Assembly (NCBI GenBank): GCA_963576475.1
Contig: OY754981.1
Coordinates: forward strand, 28,620,132-28,684,131
Length of the DNA: 64,000 bases
Direction of reading: 5' to 3'
From: Molanna angustata
Lineage: Eukaryota; Arthropoda; Insecta; Trichoptera; Molannidae
Shown here: one piece after another, positions 33,256 to 45,380 of the stretch
Layout: each line of letters opens with the position of its first letter
Position numbering within the stretch: the first letter of the stretch is position 1
Notes under the pieces: generated by a model
Databases searched by the model: none
The model's input: the letters and a program-made list of their open reading frames with translations, nothing else
Told to the model about the DNA's origin: nothing
Program-made: the position numbers and the translations under genes

Positions 33256-33395
33256 AGCAATCCAGTGGTCGCGTGTTCGAATCCTGCCTCGACCGATTTC
33301 TTTCACGTATAGCACAAGCTTTTATACTTATTTTAAGGAACAGAGGAAGATGTATATGTATTTGTATGAAGATGTTTATAAAAATAAAAAAAATG
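33256..33395 (+). mobile_element. tRNA-derived SINE, tRNA-Thr-like family, 5' truncated
   Basis: CAATCCAGTGGTCGCGTGTT, CGAATCCTGCCTCGACCGAT, then ATAGCACAAGCTTTTATACT and an A-rich tail. Confidence 0.82.
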
Positions 33396-34011
33396 ACCCA
33401 AAATTCAAAGAAATCATAAATGAATGCATAAAGAAACTTAATGACTATTTTCAATAGTAAATTCGATAATACCTACTTATTATCATCCACTTTCAATTTA
33501 CAGTTACCTATACTGAAAATTTTGTTTATATAACAAAATTCGACTGTAATTCGTTAATTTTTTAGTATGAAAAAACATCAAAATATGTAAGTTATAGGTA
33601 TTATAGTTAAAGTACTACTAATATTGTTTCCCAGTAGCTATTCAGATATGTATTTTCCTTTAACATGTTCTGAAATTTGAATTTAAACAACTCCTTTGTA
33701 GATACTTACCACAATCAAAATATCATCGATCATGAAAGCAGAAAGAGAGTGGATACATACTAGGTATGATTACTGCTGTGTGACTTGATGCCACCAGCTT
33801 AGCATTTTGGCGACAGTAGATTATACTACTATACGGGTGTATTCAAGTTACACTTCCTCTCTCTTTCACGTTCTAAGGATGGTTTAATGTAAAATATTTT
33901 TTTATTTAATTTAATGTCTCCTTCACACACGAGTGCTTGCACTCTGGTAAAGGGAAATAGGTTTTTTTCTATCATTTAATGATTCGGCGGATATTTTGTG
34001 GTAGTTAATAT
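33396..34011. other. AT-rich intronic DNA, nothing recognised
   Basis: No assigned element. Confidence 0.5.
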
Positions 34012-34198
34012 AAACCTTTTTTGAATTATTAATTAGCTATAAACCACTTGTTTTTTGAGTCACTTCGCGACATGTTTCGGAAGCGCTGTCCTTCCATCGA
34101 CACGCCGGTCGATGGAAGGACAGCGCTTCCGAAACATGTCGCGAAGTGACTCAAAAAACAAGTGGTTTATAGCTAATTAATAATTCAAAAAAAGGTTT
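34012..34198. repeat. Near-perfect palindrome, 90-bp arms, 6-nt spacer
   Basis: The left arm 34012-34101 and right arm 34108-34198 are exact inverses except for one T/A run-length difference; the spacer is ACGCCG. The right arm contains GGTCGATGGAAGGACAGCGC then TTCCGAAACATGTCGCG, where GGAAG/CTTCC forms a stem followed by CGAAAC, again hammerhead-like in layout. Arms this intact imply either very recent origin or continued gene conversion. Confidence 0.95.
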
Positions 34199-35161
34199 TT
34201 TTCTCATTGTGCATCTTTTTCTGTATTTTATTGTTTTTTTTTATATATGTATTTATAAATTTTGTAAAAATATTATCTTTCTACAATCCTCCTCCATATA
34301 AACTTTAACTATGCCAAATTTAACACTCCTTCGTGTGCGCAGTTTCCTTTAAAATGTACCCGAAATATTCGTTTCAAGTATTAATATATAGGTTATTTCA
34401 AGCCTTTCTTTGAAATGGTTTAATATTAAGTACTTAAAAATATTGGTTCCAAACATTGACGCCAACCCCTTAATGAAAGTGTTTTGACTCGACACGACAA
34501 AAAGTTTATCCGATCGCCTCGCTTAAAAGTCTGAAATTTTTTTTTGTTTAGAACTCAATATTAAACAAAATTTCACTATTGACGAATAAACAGCCTTTAT
34601 AACAGCAACATGTCTAATTATATTCGTGTGACAGACAACAGTACTCATAAACAGCTAGTTGGAGATTTATTTCATTTCTGAATTTGTACTACATTCTTCT
34701 ATCATATAAATAATGCATGGATTTTTCACTGGTCTACTCAAAAAGTATTGTAAAACTGTGTTTATACAAAATATAAATTAATGCACAACTCTTTATGTAC
34801 ATAGGTGCTAGTAAAAAATAATGTCTCGTAGGTACTTATTTACGGATAAATAAAACTGTAATAAAAATTGGCCCAATTTGAAGGATCTTTTATTAAGTTT
34901 TTGTTAAGTTGGCTTATTCATCCTGATTAAAAATATTTAAATATAAATAATATACAAATGAATTTTGATATTTCAGAGTTGTTGAAGCGAATTTTGTTTT
35001 CAAATAAATCCGGTGTTCAATTCATGAAGATTCTATACAAATTAAACCCAACTACCTACCTTTAATTATATCATTTTAAGTCATCAAAGAGACCATATTC
35101 AACTTCAAATTTGATAGAAATATATTTACAAAAGATCGCGAAAGTAGAGTTTAATAATTAG
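34199..35161. other. AT-rich intronic DNA, nothing recognised
   Basis: No assigned element. Confidence 0.5.
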
Positions 35162-35640
35162 CAGTGGCGTATCAACTATAAAGGGGACTTAATAATAACG
35201 TCATAATATTGCATGTGATATCAATACTTCCTTACACTGTCGATTTTTAGGATGTGATAATTTCCTCCAAATGACCAGTATTTCAATAAAAGTTCACGAC
35301 ACCTTGCAAACAATCACGGCTTTCTTTGCATTCATTCGTGCGTGGATGCTCGTTATATTACAAAAAGAAAAAATATATAGGTTCGCGCTAGGCTAGTAAT
35401 CCAGTGGTCGCGAGTTCGAATTCTGCCTCGACCGATCTCGTTCACCTATAGCACAAGCATTTATGGTTATTTAAGGGAACGTAGGAAGGTGTATTTGTAC
35501 TTGTTTAACAAGGACTTTTTTTAATTTAAAAAATAATAATAATAATACCTACGATTAAGTACATTTACTGAATTAATTTTTTTCGATTATAACTGGGCTG
35601 GGCACCTTGGTTTTGGGTGCCTAATAATGATACACCTCTG
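35162..35640. mobile_element. Possible DNA element with CAGTGGCGTATC-type ends
   Basis: CAGTGGCGTATC at the left and GATACACCTCTG at the right are inverted copies with two differences. A SINE lies inside. No target duplication was found, so this is a weak call. Confidence 0.35.
35381..35545 (+). mobile_element. tRNA-derived SINE, tRNA-Thr-like family
   Basis: GTTCGCGCTAGGCTAGTAAT, GTGGTCGCGAGTTCGAATTC, CACCTATAGCACAAGCATTT and a tail with (TAA)n. The first part of the head is missing. Confidence 0.83.
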
Positions 35641-35645
35641 GGCCC

Positions 35646-36534
35646 TTCAGTCGATTCCTGATTTCCTGTTTCTAAAAGACCATTGTGCCAACTAATGGAA
35701 AAATATATTTATTTAGTCAAAAGTACAGCTTTTTTGACCCATTCTTTCGAATATTACGTAAAATTGAAACTTTTTATCGCAATAGCACTTATTCATCTAT
35801 TTTTCAACAGGTATCATGAATAATATTCAATTAGCGAAAAAAAATATTCAAACGGGTGTAATGAATAAAATGAAGTGTTAGCGAAATTCAATAAAACCCG
35901 CAAGCTGTTTCTTCATAATTAGCTCTCTTTGGCACTTAAAATCTTTCTGTCTGTCTTTTCTTTCTTTTTGTCTGCAAGGATTTAGAGTTCTCCGGACACT
36001 TCTTATGTTCTTTATGTGATCTTTCACAGTTTTGTGAGGGGACGTTATTAGTCCCAACAATGTACGTGGTGATGGAATAAGAACAAGTATATTAAATTTT
36101 GCATCTTTCAATTCAGAAGAAAGAAGTGAAAATAAATATTTTTTTCATATTTCAATTTTTCCTTTCACCTTGCAAATGGTGGGAAATTAAATAGAAGAAA
36201 ACTAATTTGTATGTAAAGAGAGTACATACCTTCTTAGTTAAAAAGAAAGGATTTTAATTTTGCAAAATTTAATAAAATCACGACGTACTTGCAAAGTTAA
36301 CTATCATCAGACCGGCAGATACGGTTAATTTTCTTTGTCTCGGAAATGCTTCAAAGAATGCATTTTGATTAGAATTAAATCTGAGCTTATTAAAACTCAG
36401 ATCACGTATTTATGGTAGCTATGTCGCCTTTGTCGCCTTATCTATGGGGACATGCCATGCAGTGACATAGTAACAAGTGTTGTGTTTTTGTTTTATTGCT
36501 GTTAATTTGCAACTTAAAATTTATTATGAATTAC
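35646..36534. other. Intronic DNA, nothing recognised
   Basis: No assigned element or coding motif. Confidence 0.5.
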
Positions 36535-37781
36535 TTAAGAGGGCGACTGCTGCCAACGTACCTATTTTGTCAATTTGAAATTGCATCACTACTACAAAAC
36601 GAATCATTTAAAAAAAAATAACCTAGTTAGTTTGGATATTAATAAAGAAAAATATACCTTAACTTTCTAATTATGTTCTGTATATATTCTTGTAGGAAAA
36701 TAATAAGCATACCCCGATTTTTGACATATATCTTAAATTTCTAAAAAAATATAAGGTACTAGCGGACCCGATACACGTTGTCCTACCGGAACTATTTGTG
36801 AAACATTAAAATTTACGTAACATATACATATTTGAATCTTAAGGATGTTATTATTCGCTGAGCAAACTTACATTTTCTTGTTCGATGAGCCGCTAAACAC
36901 ATTGAGGTTAGATTGATTGTCATTTCATATATAATTGCAATACAACATAATTATATGGTCTGGACACGGAAACGAACGGATTGAAATATGAATATTAACG
37001 AAACAGAACGAAAAGAACTTTAATGTCAAAAAGCCAAACTACGATGCAAGTGACAGATTTCTTAGTGTTGTCAGATGGAAAAGGAACTAAACATTGCCAA
37101 TTTGACATTAGCGCCACCTATTATAATTTATAGTTAAGTATAAAAATCATGTTTTTTATTTTCTCTGTATTATATTAATGTATAAAATTCTATTTTGTGA
37201 ATCTAAACCATTCAGGGACTCACACAAACACACACAAAAAATTTCATCAAAATCGGTATAGCCGTTTAAGAAGAGATCAGTGACATACACACGTACAGAA
37301 TAATTATATATATAAAGATAGAGCAATATATTTTTTTAAGAAATTAAAGAAGAACAAAATATCTAGAAAAATATGATGTGACGTTGCATTAATGCATCAG
37401 GTTAAGTAAATAGACCAAAAAAACTTTTATTTCGCAATGGCGCTGAATGAAAAATAAATGTTTTTAGGTTTATTTACTAAACCTGAAGCATTAATGCAAC
37501 GTCACATCATATTTTTCTAGATATTTTTGTCATCTTTAATTTAAAAAAAATTTGAACTACGCCTTATAGTTTATTAAAAATATAATATAAACGTTGAAAA
37601 TCGGGGTATGCTATTATTTTTCTACAAGAATTTATACAGAACATTATCAAAAAGTAAAGAAATATTTTTCTTTGCTAATACCCAAACTATCTAAATTATT
37701 TTTTTCAAAACGATTTGATTAGAAATAATGATGTTATATCAAATTGAAAAATAGGTACGTTGGCAGCAGTCCTCCTCTTAA
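36535..37781. mobile_element. Large fold-back element with TTAA ends
   Basis: The left arm (36535-37416, minus an insertion) and right arm (37467-37781) are inverted copies; shared blocks include GACTGCTGCCAACGTACCTA, GCATACCCCGATTTT, TATCTAGAAAAATATGATGT and GACGTTGCATTAATGC. The outermost bases are TTAA on both sides, with inner ends GAGGGCGACTGCTGCC and, reversed, GAGGAGGACTGCTGCC. The loop at 37417-37466 is unrelated. No coding sequence. Confidence 0.88.
36768..37322 (+). mobile_element. Repeat inserted in the left arm of the fold-back element
   Basis: Begins ACTAGCGGACCCGATACACG and ends with CATCAAAATCGGTATAGCCG, GTGACATACACACGTACAGA and TATATATAAAGATAG. The CTAGCGGACCCG start with an ATCGGTxxAGCCGTTT end is a layout I know from widespread arthropod repeats. 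It is absent from the right arm, so it inserted after the inversion arose. Confidence 0.65.
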
Positions 37782-38312
37782 CGTATGAGTTATTTTTAGG
37801 GTACAATTGTGATGTGACAATCTGATTATAAAATGTCATTTTGATACTCGCTTCGATACGGGTTTGTTCCCAGTGAAGCCGGTGTCAGTCGCAAATAAAA
37901 AAATAAAACAACTGTAAAGAATACATAAATAAATAAAAATAAATAAATATGATACATTTTTGAATAATTTATCTCTTTCATTTCTTTTTTATCCCAAGAT
38001 GAAAACACTAGATACATTTTATATATTTATCAATAAGACATTGTAAAGGTTATTTTACTGAATCGCATGATGCATGCACAGCCTCGTATACATAATTTAA
38101 ATTTGAATGAATTCACTTAAATTACATATATGAACCAATTTCATTAAAAATTTTTACTTATTATTAAAAGTAGGTACATATTTCCGAGATACGGTGAATG
38201 ATATTGAAAGGATGAATACAGCAAAAAATGGAGAAATAAATATAATGATCTGATTATTTAAAACCTCGCTGAAAACCGAAATGCAAAATTTTCCTGAATT
38301 TTATGTATGCCA
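37782..38312. other. AT-rich intronic DNA, nothing recognised
   Basis: No assigned element. Confidence 0.5.
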
Positions 38313-38375
38313 GTTTATTCTGTATTCATTTATCCTTTACCAACACGGTAAAGGATAAATAAATACAGAATAAAC
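38313..38375. repeat. Small hairpin, 28-bp arms
   Basis: Arms 38313-38340 and 38348-38375 pair with one mismatch (GTATTCATTTATCCTTTAC against GTAAAGGATAAATAAATAC); loop CAACACG. Confidence 0.93.
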
Positions 38376-39240
38376 GAAATGAAAATAGATGCGCTTAGAA
38401 ATATGTACGTGTCAAAACTCTTACTTCAATCGAATTCATATTAATATCATGTGTGTGAAAAGCATTAGCTTACAACTGATTAGTTTTTCATAGTCATCAA
38501 TGAATTTCTTCTCTAGAATTACTTTTGTCAACGGTATCAAAATGCTCTCAAGTTCTGGATAGTCATTTTATTTTATATTCAGTTAAGCAATGTAAGTATA
38601 GATATTCTTATTTTTTTATCACACCATATTTTACAATGATACAAACATTCTGTTCTGGGGCTAGCAATTTACAATTTCACAGTTACTTTATTTATAAACT
38701 GGGTGTTGATAGTTTCCGCTCAGCATTAGGTAGTCACACAATCGAAATACTTTCTATTAATAACTAATAAACTGATACTTCAATAAACAACAATACAGAC
38801 ACATAACTCACATACATAAAATCGGGTCAAAATGCCCCACATAACATCTGTCAACCAATCAATTCCCGACGCGATTTGACATTTCAAAACCATACATACT
38901 TACTTAACGTGTCCGGCTGATTCAAACCCTACCACTCTAATATACACTCAAAACCATAGAGATGAGGTTATATATCAATGTCGTCAGGTGTGTTTTTGTA
39001 TTTGATATGACTCGCATGTATCTCATATCAAATCAAAACATATCAAATATTTCATGTATTACGCAAAGAGCATCGCAAACATATTACGGGATTAATATTA
39101 TTAGGGATTTTCTTAAGCACTGCGACCCTTAGGATCTTTTGCACTTCCCCTACTTGTTTTCCGGGTTTCCGGTTACAGTATCCCCTAGAGTCTCAGGCCT
39201 CTTAGGAAGTTTAGGATAATACGGAATAGTTACATTTTTT
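38376..39240. other. AT-rich intronic DNA, nothing recognised
   Basis: No assigned element. Confidence 0.5.
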
Positions 39241-39410
39241 TAAAGAATGTATATGTCCTTGTAACAAGTACATATACATCCTCGCATAATCCCTAAACTA
39301 AGCGGTAATGCTTGTGCTATATTATGTGAACGAAATCGGTCGTGGTAGGATTCGAACTCGTGACCAATGGATTACTTACCCAGCGCGCTAACCGTTTTGC
39401 TACTTCTCAG
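39241..39410 (-). mobile_element. tRNA-derived SINE, tRNA-Thr-like family
   Basis: Minus strand: AGCAAAACGGTTAGCGCGCT, GGGTAAGTAATCCATTGG, GAGTTCGAATCCTACCACG, then ATAGCACAAGCATTACCGCT and GGACATATACATTC. Confidence 0.85.
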
Positions 39411-39680
39411 CTAAACGTATATATTTACACGTTTAACTTAATAGTCACGTTTTTCATACTTTTTCGTGCGTTCGTACCTACCTAAGTTATACAACGGTGT
39501 TTACACAAGGCACTGTTGTAAGACATAAAAGTGGTGTGCAAAAAACAAATTGAAATTGATTCATCAAAGACACATGTTGGATACATAAAAAGGATGCCAA
39601 TAAAATAAATGAAATCTTAGAAACAATCATCATAACAAATGGTACAAGACAAAACGAAAATTGTGAACATTCATTTAAAG

Positions 39681-40384
39681 CAGTGATTCCCAAAGTGGAC
39701 CATCAGGGGTCCACGGAAGACTCTACGGAGGTCTACGTTGGCGTGAAATAAAAATGGGGGTTCACAAGTTGTAAGTGGGGGTCTACGAAAATTTATCTGG
39801 TTTCGATTGTAAAAAATAAAAATTTTGGCATGGCTTTACCTATCAATGTAGGCAGATAATACGCTATTAAATAAAATCAAGGGGAAGAAAAAAAGTCCAA
39901 ATTTTTCGGTGATTTTTGACAGGCTATATTTCAGTGAAAAATGGTCGTAATGAGACTTTGAAAAAAGCATTTGGAAGCTTTTATATAATTGTTTTCAGAT
40001 TTTTGATTTAAATTTATTCAGGAGATACGGTTTTCATACAATCCTAACATATGCGAAAAATAATATAGCATTTTTTTTTTGTTTTTAACCACGATCCACG
40101 GGTTTGATTTTTTTTTCAGTTAGGCCGGCATATGGAATGGAAAGCCTGTTTATTAAGCATTTTTTATTTTTTTTTAAAACTTTCTTTAATTTTCTTTTTG
40201 TTTTTACCACTGCTCCGAATTTAGGGTTGGAACTCAGCCGCGACGCAAATATCCATCGTTAGATCTAATCTTCATATTTTTTGACGAGTTTTGGGAATAT
40301 GGTGGAAATGTAGCAGCAGGGGGTCCACCGAAACCAGAAAAATTTGGAAAATGGTCTACGAGAAAAAAAAATTGGAAACCTCTA
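39681..40384. mobile_element. Non-autonomous hAT element with 8-bp target duplication
   Basis: Left terminus CAGTGATTCCCAAAGTGG and right terminus, reversed, TAGAGGTTTCCAATTTT match the hAT consensus CAGNGGTTCCCAA. ATTTAAAG stands on both sides (39673-39680 and 40385-40392), the 8-bp duplication expected for hAT. The 704-bp interior has repeats of GGGGTCTACG/GGGTCCACCG near the ends and no transposase. Confidence 0.92.
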
Positions 40385-40548
40385 ATTTAAAGGATTTCCA
40401 AAAATTATTGAACATGGGAAAATGGAAAAAGATTTAAGATTTGAGTAACATAACCTATAATAAGCTTGGTTTTGTTTGATACAAATATTTGAAAGTTATA
40501 GATAAATGAAGATAAAATGATATAATGGCTATAATATGAGTTATGCTG

Positions 40549-40832
40549 TGAGGCACCGCATTAGAATAGTGCTTCCGCATTTTTCATCATCGTTTTCGGG
40601 TGTCCCGTATAAGCCGGGTTGTTGAAAATAAAACAGGCAATACAGCATCTCACATAGTTAAGCAATGAGATTCATCATCCATTCTGAATGTTACATTTGA
40701 GTGTATCGAGGCTATGATACGGGTATGTAGGTATACATATACATGCGAGTGTCGTGCTTAATTTTTATATGGTAATGCACACCCGCAAAACTGGCGCTAG
40801 TTACCCCATATTGTGGAATTATGTATGATAAT
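40549..40832 (+). mobile_element. Fourth SINE-like family copy
   Basis: GTGAGGCACCGCATTAGAAT, GTGTCCCGTATAAGCCGGGT, CATCTCACATAGTTAAGCAA, GGCGCTAGTTACCCCATATT, and a weakened end TATGTATGATAATAT. Confidence 0.78.
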
Positions 40833-41521
40833 ATAAATTTAGCAATAAGTGTTTAATATGTTTGTACTCGTAAAATTGTATTTATTTATAACAGTTATAA
40901 TACTGGTTAGAAGGAAGAAAGTGCAAGGAAGTGTTTATTATTGGTATAATAATAAAACCAAGATTTTTAATCATTTATTATAGGTTAACATATTAAACTT
41001 ACTATCAAACGATTACTTTCTTTAATATGATTAACACGATAAGAAATATTGATTCCGTTTTGATGGGTCAACACTGAAAAGAAAAATTTTGACCACCGAA
41101 CTGGCTGCCTGCGTTTTTTGGCCAAACCTTTGATATCAGTAATAAAAGTTTATCCATTTATGACTGTACTGTTTGGTTAAGCTCACAAAATATTCAGAAT
41201 ATTTTTTTGTAGTCACTATAGTTCGGTTAATTTTAATATAACTTTTATTTCAGTGAAATTTTTTTTTTCGACTGAATTAACAAGGCAGATACCAAAAGAT
41301 TTTTCAATCGATGTATAAACAGATATTTTCATTGAAGTTTTCGCCATGAATTGGTTGATTCCTTTTGCAATACAAAACACAGGGGAGATAATAAAGTATT
41401 GGAACAAGACTTACAATAAATTTAATAGGACAAATTATACGACGCCATTTTGAAAATTCCTACGTACCCCTTTAACGAAAGACGATCAGATAATTGAAAG
41501 GCATTTTTAATAGGATTATAA
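40833..41521. other. AT-rich intronic DNA, nothing recognised
   Basis: No assigned element. Confidence 0.5.
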
Positions 41522-41586
41522 TTTAAGATAATTTGGTATTGAATGTATACAGAGACGAGTATACATTCAATACCAAATTATCTAAA
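41522..41586. repeat. Small hairpin, 28-bp arms
   Basis: Arms 41522-41550 and 41559-41586 (ATTTGGTATTGAATGTATAC and its exact inverse) differ only by one extra A; loop AGAGACGA. Confidence 0.94.
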
Positions 41587-41794
41587 ATTGTTGAATCTAA
41601 TTTTTCGTTAAAATATTTACGTAATATTTACAAACGGGGCTTCAGAGTGAAACGAAAAACCTCAGACATGCGTCTTATTCTTCTCACTATTTAGTAGAAA
41701 ATAAATCTAATTATTCAAAAGTTTTTTGATATAGTCGAAATCCATTTATAACTAATAAATATAATCATTCATATTAATAAAACCGACTTCATGA

Positions 41795-41888
41795 TGAATA
41801 TGTGTTAATAATAAGATTGAAAAAAATTTGGCATTAAGTTCTCTCTGCCTACCCCTTGCAGGACATGGCGTGATACTATGTATGCATG
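41795..41888 (+). mobile_element. RTE-like LINE end fragment
   Basis: TTGGCATTAAGTTCTCTCTG, CCTACCCCTTGCAGGACATG, GCGTGATACTATGTATG. Confidence 0.75.
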
Positions 41889-43470
41889 TAGTAATATTAT
41901 CTTTCATACAATTCGCCCATAGGTATACAATAATACTTGTTATAAAGATTGCAGACTCATGAGTCATCATCATCCTTCCCATTAAAAAATAATCATAAAA
42001 ATCGAATATTTTTGTAATGAATTACTATCGCTTAAGTGATAATTGTGAAGAGCTTGATGACTTTCTTGTAGATCCCATAATCAGATATTTACCACATTAA
42101 AATGGAACCAATCGGAAGATACCTTCTTTCTAATGCAAAAATAATTATCGAAATCGGACAACGCAGCAAATAAAAAATTAAAAAAAACTTTACGTCGAAC
42201 TTCTCCGTACTATAAGTATTTGTTAATTGAAAATAAATCTCTTATAACGTAACGTTATTTGATTTAGATTTAAAAAACAATGGAGTCTAGCAATCGCAAA
42301 ACGATGTGCAATCGCAAAAATCTAATGTTGAAAAGTTTTTGTTACTTTTAACTAACAAGAAAGTTTGATGGTTTCAATGGTAAATTTTTGGCACTAACAA
42401 TATTACGATACAAAAACTTACATTAAAATACAATATGCTGAGTTCCAACCGGACTATATACTGATATATGGCACTAGAAACAGAAAACAGCTAAGACCGT
42501 CACAACCAAGAACAACACATGCTCAGCGTGAATATATGTAGTGTTTTGACACCAAGGCCTTATAACAAAATAATGATAGATATTGAAAGAAACATATCGC
42601 ATGACGGGAAAGATTTCAAAGACCTTGTTACTCGATGGCTGAAGCAGATTGGTAGAGAAGGATCTGCTTCGGTACTCTTGGATTTTTTGAGATAGAGGTT
42701 TTAGAGTTTTTTCATCCTGGTTGTCGATGTTCTGAGCGAATGGAACATATGAAGAAAAAAAGAAAACAAATCGCAGAGTAGCCATAGCAAATTCAAATTA
42801 GTACTGCCTCAGAACAGACTATGTCTAGCGGGACAGTAAAACTTCTAAATAATATTGGGAATATATCAAAAAAAATTACAATAGGTACACCAGTAAACAG
42901 TAGTAGTTGTCTTCCAAACCTATTAGTGTTTATAGAAACAATATAATCACAGTGGTATATAATCGTAACTATTTACAACTTTTGTTTGATAAAAAAATCA
43001 GCAAAAAAACATGAATATAATATACATAAATCAACTGTTGTATACTTCAATTTAAGTCCTAGAATGAAGTGAAATTACAGAGAGATTGAAAGACAACGGG
43101 AGCAGATTTGTCTCAGCATCCTAATTACAACCAAGATGATACACCCAATAAATAACAAAGATGTGTAGAAGAGCCTGAGACTTAGTATAATATAATTCAT
43201 CAGAGAGCCACCAGCACTTAGGAGTGGGTAAAGGATGAAAAACATAAATGGCGGTATTAAGACAGAGGGTCTGATTTATGACGCCATTCCTCTGGGAGTA
43301 AGGAGAAGTAAGCACCTACCTAAATTACCAGAATCTTCGACGTTCATCCTCCTATCTCCACCAAACCAATAATTATTTCTTTCAGAAGTAAATAGGAAAA
43401 ATAACCACCATCTTATATATAATTTTAACCACATTCACACCCACTCGACAAAATGGCCTTCCGCAAAATT
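41889..43470. other. Intronic DNA, nothing recognised
   Basis: The stretch contains ordinary short frames only; none carries a recognisable motif. Confidence 0.45.
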
Positions 43471-43745
43471 GGTAATTTATAAAAACGAGTGGGTTGTGGC
43501 CAACACTAACCTCTCCACACCATAGTAAGCGTTCATTTTTTTTTCATGAAATGTTGACAATCTCTAAATGCATTTTTATGAAGTAGGTACATTTCCATTA
43601 GATTCTTAAACAAATATAAGATTCCCAGAGGATAAAAGTTTTCACAATACACCATACACACAAAAACATTATCACGAAACTCATAGTATGTATTTTCTAC
43701 GTGATACCTGTTGAGATATTTTAAGTAAAATTGCATTACTAGCAA
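43471..43745 (+). repeat. Interspersed repeat family with inner microsatellite (copy 2)
   Basis: GAGTGGGTTGTGGCCAACAC, TGACAATCTCTAAATGCATT, CACACAAAAACATTATCACG and ACGTGATACCTGTTGAGATA align with 55074-55570. An RTE end follows at once. Confidence 0.7.
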
Positions 43746-43747
43746 GA

Positions 43748-43858
43748 TGAGCATGTATGAGACAGTGTATCAATGTTGATGACGCGATGCATGTGTCAAG
43801 ATAGAAGAATGCGGTGATCAATTCTCACTGCCTACCCCTTGAGGAAGATAGAAGTGGA
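43748..43858 (+). mobile_element. RTE-like LINE end fragment
   Basis: GAGCATGTATGAGACAGTGT, CAATTCTCACTGCCTACCCC, then GAGGAAGATAG; degenerate. Confidence 0.7.
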
Positions 43859-43984
43859 GAGTAAAAAACACACTTGTCTATAGAGACACATACAATATCA
43901 ATATGAAGATGATCACTCAATTTTCCCTTACAGAAGCTATTTTACTTCTATTATACAGTACATTTTTCATACAAATATGAAATT

Positions 43985-44405
43985 TATTTCACATAGATAT
44001 GGCAAACCATAGATTTTTTGTTTAAATTTGACAATCCTTGAATGCATTTTTGATGAGTGTATTTTTGTTGTATCAAAATTTTAAACAGTATAAAAATACC
44101 TCGATTTTCAAGACCGGAGAGCATTTTGAAAATTTGGACAGATGAAATCTTAACTAAAAGAAATTAATGGATATCTATGGAAAACTAATCAGCTCTAAGT
44201 CTATGCACTTTACACATATAGTGTTAATATAAAGTCGATCGGACTTATAGTTTGGGCTGTAGAGAGGACACAAAAAGGATAATACGTACGCTGAACGTCG
44301 TATACCATACGCCTTACATACAAACACATCATGACGAAACTCACAGTGTGCACTCTCTACATGATACCTACCCGTTGAGAAATTGATGTAAAAAAATACG
44401 CTTAA
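43985..44405 (+). repeat. Interspersed repeat family with inner microsatellite (copy 3)
   Basis: TGACAATCCTTGAATGCATT, TACCATACGCCTTACATACA, ACACATCATGACGAAACTCA and ATGATACCTACCCGTTGAG repeat the block order of 43540-43725. Confidence 0.68.
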
Positions 44406-44511
44406 AAAATGTGAAATTCTTGGTCGTTCTGGATAGGAATAAAATAATATAGAAAAAAATGTTTATTTTACGGTAAGCCGTAATTTGACATAAATACACA
44501 TGCACATACAT

Positions 44512-44612
44512 CATACATACATATGTACATACCATCACGCCGTGTCAACCACGGGGCAGAGAAAACCGAATGCCACATGTTTCTATCTGGACACGCATCT
44601 ATTCCCTTATCC
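44512..44612 (-). mobile_element. RTE-like LINE end fragment
   Basis: Plus view: CATACCATCACGCCGTGTCA, ACGGGGCAGAGAAAACCGAA, TGCCACATGTTTCTATCTGG. Confidence 0.8.
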
Positions 44613-44884
44613 AGGAAAACAACGTTTTTAATGTATTTTAACAAAATAAATCAACTGAATTAAAATGTTAATTATTTCAAAACATTATTAGGATCTGTGA
44701 AGAACGTTTGTAAGTCTTTGAGAGTTGCACGAGTGAATACTAATGTGTGAAGAGAATTTTTATTATATTTAAAAAAAGGGCAACGTACAAAAATAAAAAT
44801 TAAATATGTAGGTAATATAATATATAAGAAAAACAAAGGTAATTGTAACTTAATCAGCCCAACTTAGATTTTATTTTACATGCA

Positions 44885-44985
44885 CTCACTGCTGGTAACA
44901 AAACAATGAATTATTCCTGTCTAATGTGCCTACTGAAAAGGGTCCTGGACATACAGAATATGTTCACGGACCTAGTCATATCTAA
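44885..44985 (-). repeat. Second copy of the repeat at 104-209, inverted
   Basis: GTCCTGGACATACAGAATAT and TTCCTGTCTAATGTG are the inverse of the window-start copy. Confidence 0.7.
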
Positions 44986-44999
44986 ATAATGATATGTGG

Positions 45000-45245
45000 T
45001 AAGGCATCGATGAGATTGGGTCATTGCTCAATTGCTTCTCACCTATAATATAAAATAAATATAAAAGAAAACTTCCCTTCTTGTGCATGCGGGGCAGAAT
45101 TGGAAACACTCAATCACGTGTTCTTTGAATGTAAGATGCACTACGAATATGACATCTATCCCGACTTAGTAGTCCCTCTACCAGTAAACATGTTGCATCT
45201 GTTATCACTTAACTCTCTTACTATTTATTCCGCAATATCTAAATT
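45000..45245 (+). mobile_element. LINE ORF2 C-terminal fragment with CCHC-like motif
   Basis: The frame reads RLGHCSIASHLYNIKINIKE and PSCACGAELETLNHVFFECK. C-x-C-G-x(4)-E-T-x(2)-H-x(4)-C is the cysteine-histidine motif that closes ORF2 in jockey, R1 and I type LINEs. No RT domain remains. Confidence 0.75.
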
Positions 45246-45380
45246 GATCTTAATTTATTTATTTATTTTATTTATTTTTGTCTTCTTGTACATATAATTA
45301 GTACACTGGCGGGCTTATTGCCTGATGGCAATTTCTTCCAACCAGCCAGAGTAAATGTTAAATATACAAAATAATGTGTA
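45246..45380 (-). mobile_element. LINE 3' UTR fragment with (TAAA)n tail
   Basis: Minus strand: GGAAGAAATTGCCATCAGGC, AATAAGCCCGCCAGTGTACT, then AATAAATAAAATAAATAAAT. The GCCAxxAGGCAATAAGxCCGCC block recurs at 51893-51930. Confidence 0.72.
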
